DNA from: Callaeas wilsoni
Lineage: Eukaryota; Chordata; Aves; Passeriformes; Callaeidae
Direction: 5' to 3'
Assembly: GCA_013398955.1 (NCBI GenBank)
Contig: VWPU01019139.1
Location: 124,001-188,000 of the forward strand
DNA: 64,000 nt
Part shown: positions 37,236 through 49,002 of the stretch, piece by piece
Position numbering within the stretch: position 1 is the stretch's first letter
Layout: each line of letters starts with the position of its first letter
The notes under the pieces: model-generated
Database searches by the model: none
What the model was told of the DNA's origin: nothing
The model's input: only the letters and a program-made list of their open reading frames with translations
Program-made: the position numbers and the translations under genes

Positions 37236-40200
37236 CGGTGGGACGTTGAGGGTGCTGAGGCTGTGGTGGTCCCAGGCAAAGCCAGCTGGAAGGGCTGGTG
37301 TCTGCTCTGTCTCTGCTCCGTCTCGGAGCTGGTAGCACAGGGTCCCTCCATCCCCACGGGGCCAAACCACACCGGGCTGTGACCCTTACACCAGTGCGTG
37401 AGCTGCTCTTCTTGGGAGGTGCAGAGCCAGGATCAGCATTCTGGATGGTTTTGCTGAAGATTACTGACAACGTGCAAGCCCCACCTCGATTTGAAAATAG
37501 GCATTTTAATCTGTTCAGTTCAAGGTTTTTTTGTGTCTAGTAGCAGTAGCTTGGGGTATATTCAGGTCCCCACAAGGCTGCTGGTAGCAGCTCCTCTAAG
37601 CAGGGCGAGGTAGGTTCGATGGGGGCTGCCCTGCGCCCCAGCGTGTCTCCCTTCCCCAGGCTGAGCACACATATATACCCTCTCCGAGGGTCTGGCCCCA
37701 GATCTTGGGGAATCCCCGGGGGGACTGCCTTGGCTGTGGGGCGGGGTGATGGGTGACAGAGAATCAGCCAAGAAGCAGAACGGGGATGACTTCCTCCTGG
37801 CTGGCAGTTATTTAAAACAAATTGACTCCTTGCCCTTCGCCTTTCCTCTGTCTCCCGATCAGCAGCTTGTCCCTGAGGATAAGCCTCAGAGCAGCACAAT
37901 CTCCTGCAGTCCCCTGGAGCTGCAGCCCTCTGCACCAGGATAAGTGAGAAGCCTTTTATTCTGTTTATTTGCTCTATATAATTTTTTCTGCTCTTGCTGA
38001 CCCTTCTGGGAAGCATTCCACCCTTCAGGCTCTCTGCTGGGTGCCGGAATTACTGAGCTTAGGCTATATTTGCATTTGATATCCTAGTTAAACCAATATC
38101 ATCAAGGTCAGGACACTCTGCTGAGTTGGAGTAGGCTACGAAACAGCAGCCTCTGCTCAGCAGAGGGGCAGTGCGAAACCCAGCCCCTGCTCCGGGGAGC
38201 GCCCGTGCTCCTCCCAGCTCCCTCCTGACCAAGGGAAGGGGCTTCTGCTGCGGGCTCTGCCCCCCGGTCCCGCACGGCAGGGGCCGAGCAGGGGCTGCTT
38301 CCCTGGGGAGATTGTTCTGTGTCTGTGTCCTCGCTGTGAAAAATTTTCCTCTTGTGTCCAGACGGACTCACCTCGGCTGGAATTGGTACCTCTTTCCCCT
38401 CAGCTTTTCCATGTGACTCCTTGTACAAAGGTGTCCTTTTGGTTATGCCCCACTGGAGGGGCACAACCTTGCTACCCCCAGTGCAGGGATGCTGATGTGC
38501 ATCTCCATGTATGCCTGTGTCCTACAAAGAGGCTGTAACAGGCAGCAGCTGCAGAGAGCACATAGCTGTGCTATAATGATTTTTACATCCATGAACACTC
38601 TCTGTTTTTCCTTTCATTAAGGAACATTTCTTATGAAAAAGTAGCTGGATTTCTGATGTAAAAAACCAATTCTGCTCAAGACTGAGAGCTGTTTAGAATA
38701 AACGCCAGACACTGTGTGATGGAGACATTGCATGGAGACTTAATGCTGGTCACATCCCTTCTCTGCCAGTAAGTCAAGGATGTGTCTTTGCTATTGTATT
38801 TGGTGACTCATCTTTCAAATAATCATCTCTGGAAGAATTCTGTGCCAAGATGAAAAAATGCCTGGGTCCCAGAAGCATGTGTGTGTCTTTCCGTGAGAAC
38901 AGCCCAGGAGGGAGCTGTGGGGCAGCTCTGCTCATCCTCCTCACGGGGGCCAGGGCAGTGGGACACGGGCTGGCATGATCCCCTTGCTGGGGCAGCACGT
39001 GCCCTGGGCAGGGGACAGGAGGTGAAGGCGAGACTTTTGGCAGGAGGTAACACTGGCTCATGCAGGTCCTATCTACTGTGGTTTGGCTGGAGAACACGGT
39101 CAGTCGGGCACTCCTCAGCCACTGTCAGACCCACGGCATGGGGAAGCCGCAGCCCTCTGCCCCACACCTGCCCAGGCCCACCTGCCTCGGGGCCGGAGCC
39201 CCAGCCACCTGAGCTTACCAGCACCTGGAGGTTTTCCTCACCCTCGGAGAAAAATATGCAGATTAGGTGAGTAAGTGAAGTGTTGTATGCTAATGCATTC
39301 AACAGAGCCACTGTTCCATAACATCCAACCTACACACAGAGGATGTGCTGGAAGTGGCTTCCCTGGAAAACATTTCCTCGCTGCTTAACAAAAAGTTACA
39401 TGAACTCATTAAACACAAAACAAGATGGTGAATAGCAGAGAAACTGTAGGTGCTGTGTGGACTGAGTCCTAGCAGCTGTGCCCACGGAGAGAGCCAGATT
39501 CCTTGGTGGCATCGGGAAGGCTTCCAGCAGCCGGTGTGCATCTGGTGATGGTGAAATGTGGCAACAGCGTTTTATCTGTAGCCCATGGTGTAAATGGCCC
39601 CAAGCCTGGTCTAACCAGGCTATCAGGCCATGAGCACCATCCCCAGTCAGGCTGCACCATACTGGGCCAGCAGCCACATGGCCGGTGCCAGTGATCTGTC
39701 TCCACAAGTAACCTCCCACAAGAAGGTGCAGGTCAGCTTGTTCACTCCCTGGTGCAGGAGGAAGAGCTCCTCCTCCGCAGAGTTTGGGGCACCACGGTTG
39801 CCTATCTGTTGGAGAGTGCTGGTGTGTGCACAGCACCCTCAGGAATGCCTAAGTGTTCATGATCAGGGCTGCAGCTCACATTGCTGTAAGCTCTTGTTTT
39901 CTGTGTTTAAAATAATAACTGGATGCTGCAGTTTTGACAGGACCAAGAACTGACTGGCTGGTCTGAAGAGTTCTGCTGCTGCAAAGACAGCAAAACAGAT
40001 GGATGAGCCAGTGGCACATGCCATTCTGTCTGAGTTACATAGAAAGACATTTTCCGTATTAGAAGGGGGTTAAAACTCACAGTTCTCAGGGCATTAGAAG
40101 ATTTCTAACGTATGTCTCTGGGAGCACTGCCTTGGGTTTGTTTGGTTTTTTCCTTTCTGAGAGTAGTTCTTATACCGTAAATCTTACAAATCAACTTTTC

Positions 40201-43200
40201 CACGTAAGTTGTCGTATCTGTAAGGAAAACACCAGACTTACAATTTTATTATTAAATCTTGCTGGAAAAAAATATTAGTTAAACTGTTTTTCTATATTAC
40301 AGAGATGCAGAGATGGCCCTGGACCAAATGGATGAGCCAAGTGCTTGCTGCTGTGCCTGCTCTCCAGCTTGGGAGCTGCAGCTCTCCGGGAGCTGTGAAG
40401 CCCCTCTCAGCAGGACTCTCCTCTGCTGTGAACTCTGGCAGATTGTGTGAACTGGAAAATGGTCCAATTAAAGCCTCTTTGCACAGTCACTAATGGAGTG
40501 TCCAGGCAGCCTGGTCTTATGTCAGGTGGGGCTGGGCTTGTGCCAGTGCTTAGGACTAAGAAATGGCACGATTGGCTCAGGGGATGCAGCGGTCTTTCAA
40601 GACAAAGCAAACTTCTGAGCAGTAAACCTTTGCTAGGCAGTAAATATCTGCTGGACAAACAGGTCAGCCCACAGGGCAGTCAAAACCATCAGTGCTTGGG
40701 CAAAGCACCGTAAATCACTTGCCCTGCTCCGAGGAGATCATCTGCTGTGAGCGGCTCATGTCATCGGCCAGGTCTGGAGTCTTGTTGCTCCAGCAGCACC
40801 CACCGTGCCTCTGAAACCATGGGACAGGGGGGAGCAGGCAGTCATAGTGTTGAGAAATTAGATTAAATCAGCATCAACTGACTGTGATGAGACAGTTCTT
40901 CACAGGTAAATTTGGAACATTGAAGAAATGAAGCACTTCTCCATCCTGTACCACAGCACTGGACAGGGAGAGGTTTCTGATGCAGGCACAGCATCGAGCC
41001 CTCCAGCTTCTCATGTCATGTGAATATAAAGATTCCCTGGAAAAAGCTGGATTTGACAAAGGACTTGCTCTCAGCTGCTTATTCTGCTCAGGAAAAAATC
41101 CTTCAAGAGGTGAGTGAAGTCACCCCCATGACCTGCCCATTTCTCACTCTTTTCATTAACTGCAATTTATCCTGCAGTAGCTTGCTTAGATCAAGGCAAA
41201 GCTACTTTTAGCCATTAGCTTTCCCTTGTTGAACTAGGGCTGAAACCCAGCCAGGTCTACCTGCTCATCACTGCTGCGTGCTGCAGAGGGTCCCCTGGGA
41301 GAGGGATGGATGTCAGTCCCTGGGGTGGGACACTTGAGCACCTGCTAACATGCCAGGGCTGAGCTGGCAGTGACCACAGTGGCTGGGAGAGCACAGCTCA
41401 GCTGGCACCCGACAGGATGAGGCTGCTGCCCTCGCAGTGCTGCCTGGTGCACTTATGGCTTCCCAGCTTCTTCTGTTCCTGGGAAGTGTCGCCCTTTGCC
41501 ACTGCCAGCCTTCGTTTTGTCTCTGCTAGTGAGGGGCTTCAGGCCTAGTGGCTCTGTCGTACCTGGTGGCTCTGCCATACCTGCTGCTCAGGTCCCTGGC
41601 TGCAGCACCAGCCCTTGCCACATGCTAGCTCCACAGACTCTCCACAAAAGCTTTGAAGGATGCTTACACTATTAATGGGGTATATTTATAACTGTTTCTC
41701 TCTGTCAGCTGGGTGGAAAATTGCCAGATGTACCGTTTGCCTTCCTTACAGAGCCATCTCCTGCATCATCTGGATGAGTGCGCTGAGCGGTGTCACTGCC
41801 AGAGAAAACCTCGTTGCTCCTCTGTGGTCTGCGTGTTCGTGGGATCTGCCTTGGCGACTACAGAGAGCAACACCCTGGAGGCAGATCTCCGTATGAGGCA
41901 GATCTCTGTCCCACACTGCTCTGGATTTAGCCTTGTGGGAGGTAAAAGGAGTGGCGGAGCCAGGAGCTCCTCACTGAGATCCGAGCAGCCGGGGCTGCCA
42001 TGGTCAGGCACTGCAGTCGTGGAGACCAGCGCCCTGCCCTTGCACTCCTGGAGCTGACGCCACGTGCCAGCCGCCGCTGCTTTGGAGGCATCAGGAAAAC
42101 CCCCGACGGCCGTTTGCTGCTGTGAGGGGTGCTCGAGAGCAGCGAGGGCATCCCTGCTGGGGATGCCTCGCAAACAGGAGAGGCGGCTCAGAGCCAGCAA
42201 ATATCCTTTCCAACAGAGAACAAGGCAGAAAGATAAGAATGGCTTAAAAAGAAAGAAATTGCCTCCAAATAAAATGTTTTTCCTCATTTCCCGTGATACA
42301 GTGAAATTTCTTCATGGGCGGATAGTCAGAGTAGAGTCCATTACACTCCACACTTTTTTCCTTGAAACATAAATAGCTGCATCTCATATAAGTGTTTGTT
42401 ATGAGGAAAAGCATGTGGCTAGAAAAGTTAGACATTAAACCATTATTTCATGCAGAAAGATATGCTAAAGGGAGAGGATTACTTACTATATTAATTCTGT
42501 CTTTCAGCTACCCGTATGTCTCTCTGCACATAATGACTTCAGTCACAAATGAGGTGCTGTAACAAACCCAGTTCCCTCCATTCCCATTTCCTTGAAGACT
42601 GTGCACACAGTGACCCTCCCTCTGGGCCCTGTGGGAAAATGAGACAGCAGAGGTGAGAGCAGAAATCTGTTAATCTGTAGGTACATCTGTCAGCCTCTGT
42701 CCTTGCAAGGGGTACATATGGGCAAGTGTTAATATCTGGTATTAGTCCTTACATTGCAGCTAAAAATTTCAAAATATCCCTGTTGGTGGCATAAAGTAAT
42801 AGTGATGTGACCCTCAAATATTTCTTCCTGCACCAGAAGTTAGAAGAGCATCTGAAAAGGCACCAAAAATTTTCTAATCCTATCTTTTTCCCATCAAGTG
42901 ACTCATAGAGGGAGAGTTACTGGGGTTAGCAAAACCAAAAACCCCAAGCACAGGGCCCCAGGAAATCTGGGATGTGAAAGACTGTTTAGCTGTTTCGGCC
43001 TAGGATGTCACAGGCTGTTGGCACAGGGTGCCAATGCCACGGCACTGCAGGGTGCAGGGTCACGAGCACTGGCACTGTGCCAGGGAGGCCGTGGCCGAGG
43101 TCAGGGTGATTCCTGCTGACCAAGCTGTAACAGGTCACAGCAGGGTCGCGATCTGCCCAGCTAAATAATCCCCACACTGCCATCCCCCTGTGCTCGGGGG

Positions 43201-43522
43201 TAAAGACAAACCCCTGGTCCCATCGTATGAAAGCTGGTGGAGGACCTCTCACCTAACGTTCTGGGCCCTGCGTTTGCTGGCGCTGGTGCAGAATGCTCCG
43301 AGCTGCATGCAGGAATGGGAACAGCAGCGAGCAGCAGGGCCTGATATCACCATCTGGTCAGAGCCCATCTTGGGCAGAGAGAGCCCAAAATGATAGTGTG
43401 TGGGTTCTTGGACAAGTAAGGAGGGGTCGGCAGACCTGCCTCCTTGGATGGCCAGGCTGAGCTGTTGAGGAGCCTGGCTGACAGATTTCCTTGGGAGTCT
43501 CAAAGGGCACAGAACTCCTCCA
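37236..43522. other. Spacer, no gene seen
   Basis: Mixed GC-rich and moderately AT-rich sequence (AT-rich patches near 38540-38860, 40070-40310, 42170-42520 and 42650-42880). There are short direct duplications near 41550-41590 (GGCTCTG.CGTACCTG type) and 41875. Open frames are short and uninformative. Confidence 0.55.
41875..41912 (+). repeat. Short direct duplication GAGGCAGATCTC
   Basis: GAGGCAGATCTC occurs twice, separated by CGTAT. It is a local slip-type duplication in otherwise unremarkable spacer. Confidence 0.75.
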
Positions 43523-43627
43523 GGGAACTACAGCCCTGTCAGTCTGACCTTGGTGTTGGGGAAGCTTAAGGACCAGATCATCTTGAGTAGCATTGCACAG
43601 CATGTGCAAGACAACCAAGGCATCAGG
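43523..43627 (+). mobile_element. CR1 LINE fragment, reverse-transcriptase coding remnant
   Basis: Read from 43523 the sequence is open and translates to NYSPVSLTLVLGK, then KDQIILSSIAQHVQDNQGIR. This matches the conserved N-terminal part of the CR1 ORF2 reverse transcriptase (the Asn-Tyr-x-Pro-Val-Ser-Leu block). It is followed within a few bases by the CR1 3' terminal region in the same orientation. The catalytic palm with its Tyr-Ala-Asp-Asp motif is missing, so the element is internally deleted and dead. Some upstream sequence (from about 43490) may also belong to it. Confidence 0.75.
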
Positions 43628-43866
43628 CCCAGTTTAGAACGGATATTAGGAAAAAATTCTGCACATTAAGAGCTGTCCAGCCCTGGCACAGGCTGCCCAG
43701 CACAGTGATGAAATCACTGTCCTGGGAGGGATTTAAAAGCCATGTAGATGTGGCACTTGGGGATATTGCTTAGTGGTGGCCTTGGCAGTGCTGGGGGAAT
43801 GGTTGGACTTAATGCTCTTGGAGACCTTTTCCAACCTAAACAATTCCATGATTCTATGATGCTATG
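43628..43866 (+). mobile_element. CR1 LINE 3' end
   Basis: This is classic CR1 3' terminal sequence: the GGATATTAGGAAAAA block, the AGCCCTGGCACAGGCTGCCCA block, GTAGATGTGGCACTTGGGGA and CTTTTCCAACCTAAA. It ends in the diagnostic short repeat tail (ATTCTATGAT then GCTATG). Orientation is plus, with the 3' end near 43866. It shows many differences from the consensus as I recall it, so it is an old copy. Together with the preceding reverse-transcriptase remnant it forms one internally deleted insertion, or two nested fragments. Confidence 0.92.
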
Positions 43867-44160
43867 TAGTAACTCATCCTTATTCAAAGGGCTCTGTTTG
43901 AAATCTGGCATCCGCAATACAGAACATGTTGCATCTTTGCTGGTACCTCTTCAATCTGGTTTGCAAGACATCCTGGAGGACGTGACCTTGCAGGCAGGCA
44001 GCATATCGAACCTGCATAATCTGAGCATCTCTGCATCAGTGGCAGCCTGTTGGGTACCGGGCAGTTAATAAATAATGAGCATGTCAAAGATGACAGCAGG
44101 AGAGCGGGAGCAGGTAGCAGCTTTGCCGCCAGCTGACAGCTGCTTGGCAACCTCCAATTA

Positions 44161-44545
44161 CGAGGCGTGCCCCGGCGTTCATCCCGGCGCAGTGCCCGGC
44201 ACTGGGCAGTCGCCATGCGGCACCGGGGCGGCCTGCAGCACCGCGCTGGCCGGGCAGCTCCCGAGGACACGGGCTACAGGCATTTTGAAGAGCGATGTGC
44301 GTCTGCGGGGCAAATCCCAAGCCGCAGCGGGAGGCACCCGGCTACGGCCGCGGAGAGACACAGGGCAGGTCCGCTGGTCCGCGCCGGCGTGTGCCCAGGG
44401 GCCGAACCCTGCTCGGAGCGGGGACGGAGGCGCTGCAAGAGGCAGCTGGACCAGCTGAATATGAGAGTCGCTTCCTCGGGGTTTGCGGGAGAGGAAGACA
44501 CCGGTCCTGGTGCCGTACCGAGGCACGGGTGCTGCCCGGGCAGCT
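44161..44545. promoter_or_regulatory. CpG island downstream of HS3ST4
   Basis: By hand count there are about 43 CpG in about 385 bp of roughly two-thirds G+C, an observed/expected ratio near 1. That is far above the surrounding DNA. The island starts about 300 bp right of the CR1 3' end and ends before AT-rich sequence at 44590. CpG islands usually mark promoters, but no gene start or recognised coding sequence is here. Overlapping open frames (for example 44167-44592 plus, 44179-44526 minus) are Arg/Ala/Gly-rich, as expected in any CpG-rich DNA. It could be the promoter of an unannotated non-coding RNA, or an orphan island. Confidence 0.65.
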
Positions 44546-44589
44546 CCTCAGGACATCAGCTCCTGTTCACAGGTGTTTCCTTCAAGGGT

Positions 44590-45130
44590 TGAATTACATC
44601 ACACCACAACTCAAAGATTAGGAACCTGAGGTGTAATTGATCTTCTGATGGCTTTTTAAATGTCTGGTGAGGGGGGCTGCTTTCCAAACAATAGAATCTG
44701 CACCAAAATGATCTTGATTTGAATAAGTATTCCATCCTTGTTTGGTAAATATACCCAGTGTTAATGGTGCTTAATGGTGCCTGTAATTGGTGTCTAAAGT
44801 TATTTAAAAGTAAATTTACTAGAAAATAATTAGCAATTTTATAGTTCACTACTTCCTAATTTTGTCGATAAAAGTTTTTTGTGGTTTTTATCAGATGACA
44901 CAATAGGACCATGCTGTGAAATAACCTTTTTTCAAACAAGCAGGAAATTGTGCACATAAAATAAGACAAAAAAATTTTCCTCCTAATTTCTTTGCCTGGC
45001 AGCCAGCCCTCTCTCAGCCCTCTCTTTTTATTAGCCACTGATTTATTAGCCTTTTATTAGCTGTGATTTATCCTTAATCAGCAGCAAGTGAAATCTCCCA
45101 GGCATTGCTCGGGGATTTGTTCTTTGTGAC
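44590..45130. promoter_or_regulatory. AT-rich island next to the CpG island
   Basis: Directly right of the CpG island. It contains GAGGTGTAATTGATC, CCTGTAATTGGTG and several TTTATTAGC units near 45030-45060 (three imperfect copies). The TTTATTAGC copies also give AATAAA on the minus strand. Confidence 0.3.
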
Positions 45131-45208
45131 CTTTGGAGGTGCACCCTAAACTGAGAGGTCAGTGAGGAAAGCTCTCCCCCACCCCAGGAGCTGCAGGCTG
45201 GCACAGGT

Positions 45209-45244
45209 GGTCCTGGTCCTGGTCCTTGTCCTCGTTCTGGTCCT
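45209..45244 (+). repeat. GGTCCT hexamer array, 6 units
   Basis: Six tandem hexamers. Units 1, 2, 3 and 6 are GGTCCT; units 4 and 5 are diverged (TGTCCT and CGTTCT). The resulting Leu-Val peptide in a chance open frame mimics a hydrophobic segment but is not evidence of a gene. Confidence 0.9.
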
Positions 45245-45438
45245 GGCTGCAGCATGTGCCTTCCCCAGCCCTTTTGGCTGTGGGGGCCATGGCCTGGTGG
45301 CAAGTCACAGCAGCCAGCTGGGCTGGCAGGTGGCAGGTCACTGCCAGCCTTGTCCTGCTGTGGCTCCTGCTCATCAGGTGTTGGTGCTGCTGGAGGGGCC
45401 AAGAGAAATGGAGCCGAGAAATGCAGCTGCTACAATGA

Positions 45439-45444
45439 TTTATT
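45439..45444 (-). terminator. Alternative polyadenylation hexamer (distal)
   Basis: Third AATAAA on the minus strand, about 2.9 kb past the HS3ST4 stop codon. It is listed because long 3' UTRs are common in brain-expressed genes. There is no other support. Confidence 0.12.
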
Positions 45445-47168
45445 GTTTAGTGCTGGGGGTTCCAGGGTTCAGTTCAGGACAGTCACATTGTTCAGGTACA
45501 GAGACACTGACGGACAGAGGCGCATTGGGGAGGCAGTGACAGCACAGCAAGTAAGGTTCAGAACAGATCCACTCTCCATTTCCAGTCTCTGAACCAGAAA
45601 GTACCAGCTTTTCCAGAACAATGAATCACTCAGTCTGTGTATAAAATTAAATATAATTTATGCTTTGCTAATTGAAACCAAATACAAAATTCAATTTCCT
45701 GTGTATTCTAATGCTGACATTTGAATAGTTTTTTTTAAAAAAGTGTTATTAACCTGACTTTCATTTGACAGGCCACTCTCTGGCCAGATAGAAAATAATC
45801 CCCCTGTCCAGCCCCAGCTCCAGTGGGGCATCCATGGGGCAAATTTCCAGAGAAAAAAACAAAATAACACCACCCTCCACCCCATCCCACTCCAGTCTCC
45901 ATGCCCCCAGCCCACCCCAGGGTGACTGGCATGTCCCTGTTCCCTTCCAGCACTGCAGTGCTGGTAGCACCACAGCTGCACCTGGGGAGAGGGTTGGGGG
46001 GCTGGAGGGTCCTGTCCCATCATGCTGACTGGTTGGTGTCCATGGAGCAGGCACTCAGGGCAGAGGAGCAGGGTGTCCTCTCCCAGTGGGCACCCATCAG
46101 CTCCCGCCGAGCTGGAGATGGCATCTGGTATAAAAAATAAACCTCTGAACATATGGCAGAAATAATGGAAGTGCATGTTGGGGGCAGGCGGGAGGGGCAC
46201 AGTGTGTCCCTGGCCCACCCGGGAACCACCATCTCCCAGAGCTGAGCCCCTGCGCCAGGCAGCCGGAGCCGCCAACCCCAGCACCTCCGCCCAGCACCTG
46301 CGCGGCCAGCCCGACACCACGCTGGGGGTGCAGCACTCTGGAAACAGGCAGAGCTTCCCAGACATCCCTCTGGGAAGGGGGACACTGGGCCTGGAGCCCC
46401 TTGTCGTCCATTCAGCATCTTGCACCAAATTATGCAACAACAGATTTCATTTAGGACCTGTTCTGATATTTTAATAACGTGTGAAACACCGTAGGATTAT
46501 TCTTATTATATACTTCCAATTTTCCTGTAGTAATTTGGGAGTTTGTGGGCTTGTGAAAACTGTGCTGTGTCAGGAGCTGTTTTTGAATCTGACCAGGCTG
46601 ACAGGAACTGATGTGATGGCAGCAGGGACCTCGCAGTGCCCCTCCAGCATGGGCCACGTAGTAAATGGTCCAAATGGCTTCAGCTCTTCTCATCCAATCC
46701 AAGGCACCAGCACCATTTCATGGTGTAATGAGCCACATGACAGGCCCTGGAAACCCTGAGCAGGGCCAGCTTGTCACCCAATGAATGCAATGGCGACTTC
46801 ATCCAGTTAGCTGGAGCTGTAGGGAGTTCTCTCACCTTAATCAGAACCGAGTCCTGGTCCTCCCGCAGCAATCTCATCCTGCACCTCTGCTGGGGACCTG
46901 CCCGATGGGAGGGGGCTCTCATGTGGCTACACCCCAAGCTGGAGGTAGTCTTAGCCCTCATCAGAGCAAAGAGAGCTGCCAGCAGTATCCGAGTGGCCTC
47001 AGAAATCACCATGTGAGGGACCGTTTCAGCAGCTCTGCATTTCACCTTTGTTCCCTCTCTGCCTGGCTTCCTGCAGCAGTGGAGGTGGAACTGTGCAGTT
47101 GTGTGAAAGCGCTGCTCTTGTTCTCTGCTGGGCCCTCATGACACTGGGGGACCAAGTGGGGATATAGG

Positions 47169-47174
47169 TTTATT
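47169..47174 (-). terminator. Alternative polyadenylation hexamer
   Basis: Second AATAAA on the minus strand, about 1.2 kb past the HS3ST4 stop codon. It would give a longer 3' UTR. There is no other support. Confidence 0.2.
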
Positions 47175-47848
47175 CTATAGTTTCTACCAGGATTTGCAAA
47201 TTTGGTTGACTTGGTCATTTCCACTAGAAAGCACAGGTTTTGTGCACTGAGCAGTGCTTGCCCTGGGAATTAATTGCTCTTTTGTAATTCTGAAGTAAGA
47301 TGAAGGCTGCTTCCCTGTTCTGCGACCCCAGCTGTCCACAGCAAGCAGCAGGGATTGTATTTTCAAGGTGCAAATGAATGGCAGTGCCAGGGGTCCTGAC
47401 TGTCAGACCCCAGGCCAGGGCTGTCCCAGGCCTCCACCCTGCAGCCACCCCCTCGGTCCCCACTGGCAACAGCTGGCTCCAAACCATGGGAGCAGGGCAT
47501 GGCACAGCCTGGCCAGGAGGCGCTGCGCGGACATGTGTGGCACCAGACTGTGCCTTGGCAGCCTGACTGGGCAGTGGGAGCCTGGCTCACTCCTGGGGAG
47601 CCTGGGAATGTTCTTTCAGCTTCCAGGAGGGTGGGGACCTGGGGGGACCCCCAGTTCTGATCTCACTGAGCATCTCAGCAAAGAAGGAACAACTCTCTTC
47701 CAACAGTGGAGGTGCACCCACCAGTCAGAGGAGAATTGAGGCCAGGTGTCTGTGGCACTTGGTAAATTCTAGTTTTAGTGCAACAAGTAACTGAAACGTC
47801 TGGTGCAAATGAAGTTCCTGTACATAGTTCCTTTGCAGCATAACTGGT

Positions 47849-47854
47849 TTTATT
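47849..47854 (-). terminator. Candidate polyadenylation signal AATAAA
   Basis: The minus-strand hexamer AATAAA is read as TTTATT on the plus strand. It is the first canonical signal downstream of the HS3ST4 stop. The sequence beyond it on the minus strand is only moderately U-rich, so use of this site is uncertain. Confidence 0.35.
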
Positions 47855-48365
47855 CCTTCCACACACAAAGACCAGTGTGCATGTGAGTGCACATGGCCTG
47901 AATTTACCAGATCCGATGCTGCTGTTTGGGCAAAACTAAAGTGCAGGGCAGGAGAAATCAAATCTATGGGTTTGTCCCAGTGCTGGGTTTTGGGAGCCAC
48001 CCTCTTGCCCAGCTCACCGTGGCAGGAGGTCTGGTCCTGCCTGCCTGGCTGCAAGGGGGACACCAGCAGCGAAACGTCGACATGGAGCGCGCCATCGCCC
48101 TGAGGAGCCCTGCTCCCTCTGCCTCCTCCTCCTCCCACCTTCCCCTGACCCCCAGCGTCGCCGTGGGGAGAGCCCGAGTGGAGCCCACGGTGACAGGCCA
48201 CTACAGGTCCAGAACTGGACATGTGGGGCGACTTCTGCTGCAGCCCTGACAACACAAGAGCCTGTTACACACAGGGCTGAGCCTCTGGCCCCAAGAGAGT
48301 TTTGGGTCTCAAATGATGGTTCACATCCCAACAACAAAAAAGATTTTTTTCCTGATTTTGTGGTT
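47849..48365 (-). other. HS3ST4: Candidate HS3ST4 3' UTR to first AATAAA
   Basis: Sequence after the TAG stop has no continuing similarity to the protein. The first canonical polyadenylation hexamer read on the minus strand is at 47854-47849, about 510 nt after the stop. The stretch is GC-rich with no obvious repeat. The real 3' end may lie further on, because other hexamers occur at 47174-47169 and 45444-45439. The UTR length is inferred and needs transcript data. Confidence 0.4.
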
Positions 48366-49002
48366 CTACTTATCACTTTCTTCCTGCTCCCACTGGAAAT
48401 CTTGGCCTGTCATTTGGTAAAACATGACATTGAAGGGTTTGTAAAATTTCCGCAGTCTGTGGATGACGTCTGGGTCTATTTTGGGGTGAGTTCGACCCTT
48501 GGACTTGCCCAAACACCGAGGAGCACTGCTGTCCTCTGGCTTCTTTAGACAGGGAAATCCTTTCGTTTTATTAAAATAAAAATGCTTCTCTGTCACAATC
48601 CTCTTGAGGCCCAAGAAGTCCTGAACCTTGGCCATTTCCCCAGCTGGGTCAGTGATGAGCCTCTCACCACTGACAAACAGGATCTGGGAGAGAGGGAAGT
48701 ACTGGAGCCAGTTTTCCAAGTGCAGGGCATAAATCCCAATGCGGATGGCACTCCAGGAGGCATCAATCAGCCCCAGAGTCCGGTTCTTGAAGGCCAGCAC
48801 CTCAAAGGTGGGGATCTCTGGCTTTTTGGAGAGAGTCTGTGTGTAGTCTGAGATGGCCCGGGTGACCGGGTTCCGCACCACCACGATCAGCTTCGTGTCC
48901 TTGGCCATGGAGTGAATGCGCCTGGGGGCCTCATTGGTCACAAAGTAGCTGGGGGTCTTCTCCATGGTGATCTGGCCATCCAGTGTCTTGGGCATCACGT
49001 TC
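48366..49002 (-). CDS. HS3ST4: HS3ST4 terminal coding exon (heparan sulfate 3-O-sulfotransferase 4), partial gene
   Basis: Seen: an open frame with a TAG stop at 48366-48368 and no internal stops. It encodes 211 whole residues after one base that completes a codon split with the upstream exon. Numbering from the GTG codon at 48996-48998, EKTPSYF lies at about 13-19, [11 protein letters not shown] at 42-52 (the Arg and Ser of a 3'-phosphate-binding loop), and cysteines at 150 and 162 flank the [10 protein letters not shown] loop. N-glycosylation sequons are NRT (72) and NKT (143). The C terminus is [10 protein letters not shown]. Known: this is the C-terminal half of the type II Golgi 3-O-sulfotransferase domain, which transfers sulfate from PAPS to the 3-OH of glucosamine in heparan sulfate. 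HS3ST genes of this group have two coding exons; the first holds the membrane anchor and the catalytic glutamate and is not in the window. The WEQEE-type tail favours HS3ST4 over HS3ST2, HS3ST3 and HS3ST6; this paralogue call is from memory. HS3ST2 is the main alternative. The exon looks functional. Confidence 0.9.

Larger units (their letters stand above)
45245..47848. other. Immediate 3' flank of HS3ST4, no gene seen
   Basis: Contains a 249-codon open frame on the HS3ST4 strand (45691-46440) with no recognisable domain. There is an AT-rich patch at 45600-45740 (AAAATTAAATATAATTTATG and CTAATTGAAACC). Part of this could be long 3' UTR if a distal polyadenylation site is used. Confidence 0.5.

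Noticed and set aside
45162..45539. Leu/Val-rich peptide resembling a signal or membrane segment
   Set aside because: The hydrophobic run is generated by the GGTCCT hexamer array; nothing else in the frame is protein-like.
45691..46440. 249-codon open frame on the HS3ST4 strand downstream of its stop
   Set aside because: It could sit in a long 3' UTR, but Trp/Cys/Gly-rich composition without domains argues against a protein.
48366..49002. HS3ST2 or HS3ST3 as the identity of the exon
   Set aside because: The FQWEQEE-type C terminus and the [18 protein letters not shown] stretch match HS3ST4 better from memory. A database alignment would settle it.
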